DNA from: DATKPC01 sp035524275
GTDB lineage: Bacteria; Pseudomonadota; Gammaproteobacteria; Burkholderiales; Burkholderiaceae_F
Length of the DNA stretch: 64,000 nucleotides
Assembly: GCA_035524275.1 (NCBI GenBank)
Contig: DATKPC010000114.1
Location: 20,794 to 84,793 of the forward strand
Direction of reading: 5' to 3'
Part shown: positions 61,707 to 64,000 of the stretch, in pieces
Layout of the letters: each line of letters opens with the position of its first letter
How positions within the stretch are numbered: position 1 is the stretch's first letter
Position numbers and translations under genes: made by a program
Notes under the pieces: model-generated
Told to the model about the DNA's origin: nothing
Database searches by the model: none
Seen by the model: the letters and a program-made list of their open reading frames with translations, nothing else

Positions 61707-62770
61707 TCCTTGCGATAGAAATCGCTGGCGAAGTAGGCCTGCTTGACGCGGCGCAGAGCGACGAGCATCGCGGCGGTCGCCGGAAGCGCAAGCAGGACGC
61801 CGAGGAAGCCGAAGACCTGGCCGAAGGCGAGCAGGGCGAAGATGACGCCCAGCGGGTGCAGGCCGATGCGCTCGCCGACGAGCCGCGGCGTCAGGAAGAA
61901 ACCCTCGAGGACCTGGCCGGCGCCGTAGATCACGGCGACCGCCGCGAAGCCGTAGGTGTCGCCGAACTGCAGCGCGGCGGCGAACAGCGCGAGCAGCAGG
62001 CCGAGCGTGAAACCGACGTAGGGGATGAAGATCAGCAGGCCCGTCAGCAGGCCGATCGGCAGCGCGGTCTCGAAGCGGGCCAGCGTCAGCGCGACGGAGT
62101 AGTACGCGGCGAGGACCAGCATCACGGTGAGCTGTCCGCGCAGGAACTGCGCCAGCAGGCCGTCGATCTCGTTCAGTATGCCGTTGAGCGCCGAATGCCA
62201 GCGGCGCGGGATCAGGTTGTCGACCCGCGACATGAACGTGTGCCAGTCGAGCAGGACATAGAAGAGGACGACCGGGACCAGCACCAGCATGCCGACGACG
62301 CCGAGCAGCGCGCTGCCGCCGGCGCGAAGCTTCTGCAGGACCAGCGCGGCGAGGTCCTGCTGCGCGCCGACCTGCGAGGCGACGAGATCGCGCAGCGACT
62401 GCGCATCGAACTGCACCGAGACGCCGAACCAGTCGCGCAGGCGCGGCGCGACCGAGTCGTTGAGGCGGGCGATCATCAGCGGGAACTGCGTCTGCAGCGC
62501 CGTGCTCTCGCGCTGCAGGACCGGCACCAGGATCAGCACCAGGCCGAGCACGACCAGCGCCAGCAGCAGGATCATCAGCAGCGCGGCGAGCCAGCGCGGC
62601 AGGCGCCGCCGCTGCAGCCAGTCGGCCCCGGGCGCGAGCAGGTAGGCGAGGATCGACGCGGCCGCGAACGGCGTGAGCACCGGCCCCAGGACCAGCAGCA
62701 GCGCCAGCACGGCGATACCGGTGCCGATCCAGACCGTGGCCTGGATCCGGTCGGCAGTGATGAGCTTCAA
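61703..62770 (-). CDS. AI-2E (PerM/YdiK) family permease
   Basis: 355-residue inner-membrane protein with about eight helices: TGIAVLALLLVLGPVLTPFA, LAALLMILLLALVVLGLVLI, VVGMLVLVPVVLFYVLLDWH, and the C-terminal IFIPYVGFTLGLLLALFAAA and GVIFALLAFGQVFGFLGVLL. Homologues include the AI-2 exporter TqsA and Na+/H+ antiporters; the role here is unknown. It is the usual neighbour between purM and hda in betaproteobacteria and is divergent from purM. Confidence 0.93.
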   Translation of the reverse strand: MKLITADRIQATVWIGTGIAVLALLLVLGPVLTPFAAASILAYLLAPGADWLQRRRLPRWLAALLMILLLALVVLGLVLILVPVLQRESTALQTQFPLMIARLNDSVAPRLRDWFGVSVQFDAQSLRDLVASQVGAQQDLAALVLQKLRAGGSALLGVVGMLVLVPVVLFYVLLDWHTFMSRVDNLIPRRWHSALNGILNEIDGLLAQFLRGQLTVMLVLAAYYSVALTLARFETALPIGLLTGLLIFIPYVGFTLGLLLALFAAALQFGDTYGFAAVAVIYGAGQVLEGFFLTPRLVGERIGLHPLGVIFALLAFGQVFGFLGVLLALPATAAMLVALRRVKQAYFASDFYRKE

Positions 62771-62879
62771 TGCGTCGGACTCGTTTTCGGATGATCTGCT
62801 AGTCTAAAGGTTCGTCGAACGCCGCGTGGGGCGCCGGTCCGCGGCCAACGGCTTCGGACCCCATCGCCGAGTCTTCCGG

Positions 62880-63911
62880 ATGACGTCACCACTCACCTAC
62901 GCGGCGGCCGGCGTGTCGATCGATGCCGGCGACGAGCTCGTCGAACGCATCAAGCCGCTGGCGCGCCGCACGCTGGGCCCCGGCGTCCTGAGCGGCATCG
63001 GCGGGTTCGGTGCGCTCTTCGAGGTTCCCAAGGGCTACCGCGAGCCGGTCCTCGTCACCGGGACCGACGGCGTCGGCACCAAGCTGAAGCTCGCGTTCGC
63101 GCTCGGCAAGCACGACACGATCGGCCAGGATCTCGTCGCGATGAGCGTCAACGACATCCTCGTCCAGGGCGCGAAGCCGCTTTTCTTCCTCGATTACTTC
63201 GCCTGCGGCCGGCTCGACGTCGAGGTCGCCGCGACGGTGGTCGGCGGCGTCGCGCTCGGCTGCGAGATCGCGGGCTGCGCGCTGATCGGCGGCGAGACGG
63301 CGGAGATGCCCGACATGTACCCGCCGGGCGAATACGATCTCGCCGGCTTCGCGGTCGGCGTCGTCGAGAAGGACCGGATCATCGACGGCGCGTCGATCGG
63401 GCGCGGCGACACCGTGCTCGGCCTGGCGTCCAGCGGGCCGCATTCCAACGGTTATTCGCTGGTGCGCCGCGTGATCGAGGGCGCCGGCGCCGACCTGCGC
63501 GACGACTTCCTCGGCCGCCCCCTGGGCCACGTGCTGCTCGAGCCGACGCGGATCTACGTTCGGCCGGTGCTTGCCGTGCTGCAGAAGCTGCGCATCAAGG
63601 GACTCGCGCACATCACCGGCGGCGGCCTGCTGGAGAACGTCCCGCGGATCCTGCCCGAGCACCTGAAGGCCGTGATACGCCGCGGCAGCTGGGCGCGGCC
63701 GGCGATCTTCGACTGGCTGCAGCGCCACGGCCGGGTCGAGGACGCGGAGATGCACCGGGTCTTCAATTGCGGCATCGGAATGGTCGTCGTCGTCGCGACC
63801 GCCGACGCGCAACGCGTGCGCCAGGAATTCGAGAGCCTCGGGGAACGCTGCTGGGAGATCGGGATCATCGCCGACCGCGCGCCCGGCACGCCCGGCTGCG
63901 ACGTGCTGTAG
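62880..63911 (+). CDS. purM: Phosphoribosylformylglycinamidine cyclo-ligase (AIR synthetase)
   Basis: 343-residue enzyme of step five of purine synthesis. LTYAAAGVSIDAGDELVERI opens it; the ATP/substrate blocks GTDGVGTKLKLAF, DLVAMSVNDILVQGAKPLFF, GGETAEMPDMYPPGEYDLAG and HITGGGLLENVPRILPE are intact. ATG 62880 gives MTSPLTYAAAG. Divergent from the permease gene with 109 bp between; a palindromic repeat follows 16 bp after the stop. Confidence 0.97.
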   Translation: MTSPLTYAAAGVSIDAGDELVERIKPLARRTLGPGVLSGIGGFGALFEVPKGYREPVLVTGTDGVGTKLKLAFALGKHDTIGQDLVAMSVNDILVQGAKPLFFLDYFACGRLDVEVAATVVGGVALGCEIAGCALIGGETAEMPDMYPPGEYDLAGFAVGVVEKDRIIDGASIGRGDTVLGLASSGPHSNGYSLVRRVIEGAGADLRDDFLGRPLGHVLLEPTRIYVRPVLAVLQKLRIKGLAHITGGGLLENVPRILPEHLKAVIRRGSWARPAIFDWLQRHGRVEDAEMHRVFNCGIGMVVVVATADAQRVRQEFESLGERCWEIGIIADRAPGTPGCDVL

Positions 63912-63927
63912 CAACGGGCGCGCCTGG

Positions 63928-63978
63928 CCCTCTCCCTCACCCCTCGCCCGCGTCGCGGGAGAGGGGTGGGGGAGAGGG
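63928..63978. repeat. Palindromic CCCTCTCCC repeat, solo copy D
   Basis: A 51-bp near-palindrome of the same family as the copies at 8.97, 21.5 and 51.4 kb: CCCTCTCCC ... GGGAGAGGG with CCCGCG/CGCGGG at its centre and a few mismatches. It directly follows purM and may serve as its terminator. Confidence 0.8.
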
Positions 63979-64000
63979 CAGTCCCCATCACCCCACCGCC

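Overview
The window is 64 kb of GC-rich chromosomal DNA (about two thirds G+C or more by eye) from a betaproteobacterium, most likely Burkholderiales or Rhodocyclales. The assignment rests on protein sequences and on neighbourhoods typical of that class: a two-component system next to recA-recX-sucCD and type IV pilin genes; aroG, tldD, nitrilase, yhdP, glnE, ilvE and a CHCC zinc-finger protein; queA-tgt-yajC-secDF; and purM, an AI-2E permease, hda, a HAD phosphatase, pcnB, folK and panC. No phage, insertion sequence, CRISPR array, integrase or rRNA is visible. Almost everything is core metabolism and housekeeping.

Layout. 1-5 kb: 5' end of miaB, a tRNA with anticodon CAU, an MHS-type MFS carrier, and a TctE/QseC-like kinase with its OmpR-type regulator, all on the minus strand. 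5-9 kb: recA-recX and sucCD. 9-11 kb: a PP2C phosphatase and a double-FHA protein. 11-14 kb: two tandem type IV pilins, each with a candidate sigma-54 promoter, then a TfpX/TfpZ accessory protein and a flavin-reductase-like protein. 14-17 kb: Uma2 nuclease-like protein, small lipoprotein, mnmA and nudJ (minus). 17-21 kb: pntAA-pntAB-pntB and a DUF3422 membrane protein. 21-28 kb: a tightly packed minus-strand operon, D-2-hydroxyacid dehydrogenase, glcD, glcE, glcF, lrgA, lrgB. 28-38 kb: EamA carrier, aroG with a leader-peptide attenuator, an outer-membrane protein, tldD, nitrilase, yhdP. 38-46 kb: glnE, ilvE and small genes, a YheT hydrolase and a chemoreceptor (plus). 46-51 kb: DUF2946-like protein, bepA, moaC, glutathione transferase, purB. 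51-57 kb: secF, secD, yajC, tgt, queA (minus). 57-64 kb: tRNA-Leu(CAA), panC-folK, pcnB-HAD, hda-permease, and divergent purM.

Most notable signals. (1) A 26-codon Phe/Tyr-rich leader peptide plus terminator and a matching antiterminator segment upstream of aroG (30563-30699), pointing to Phe/Tyr-sensing attenuation of the first step of aromatic amino-acid synthesis. (2) lrgAB placed as the last two genes of the glycolate oxidase operon, which suggests a glycolate or 2-hydroxyacid carrier, like plant PLGG1. (3) A symmetric four-half-site LexA operator over the recA promoter. (4) Tandem pilins with sigma-54 promoters and phased 15-bp direct repeats. (5) A palindromic repeat family placed only at gene 3' ends, with two full 127-131 bp copies between convergent genes that share a conserved spacer.
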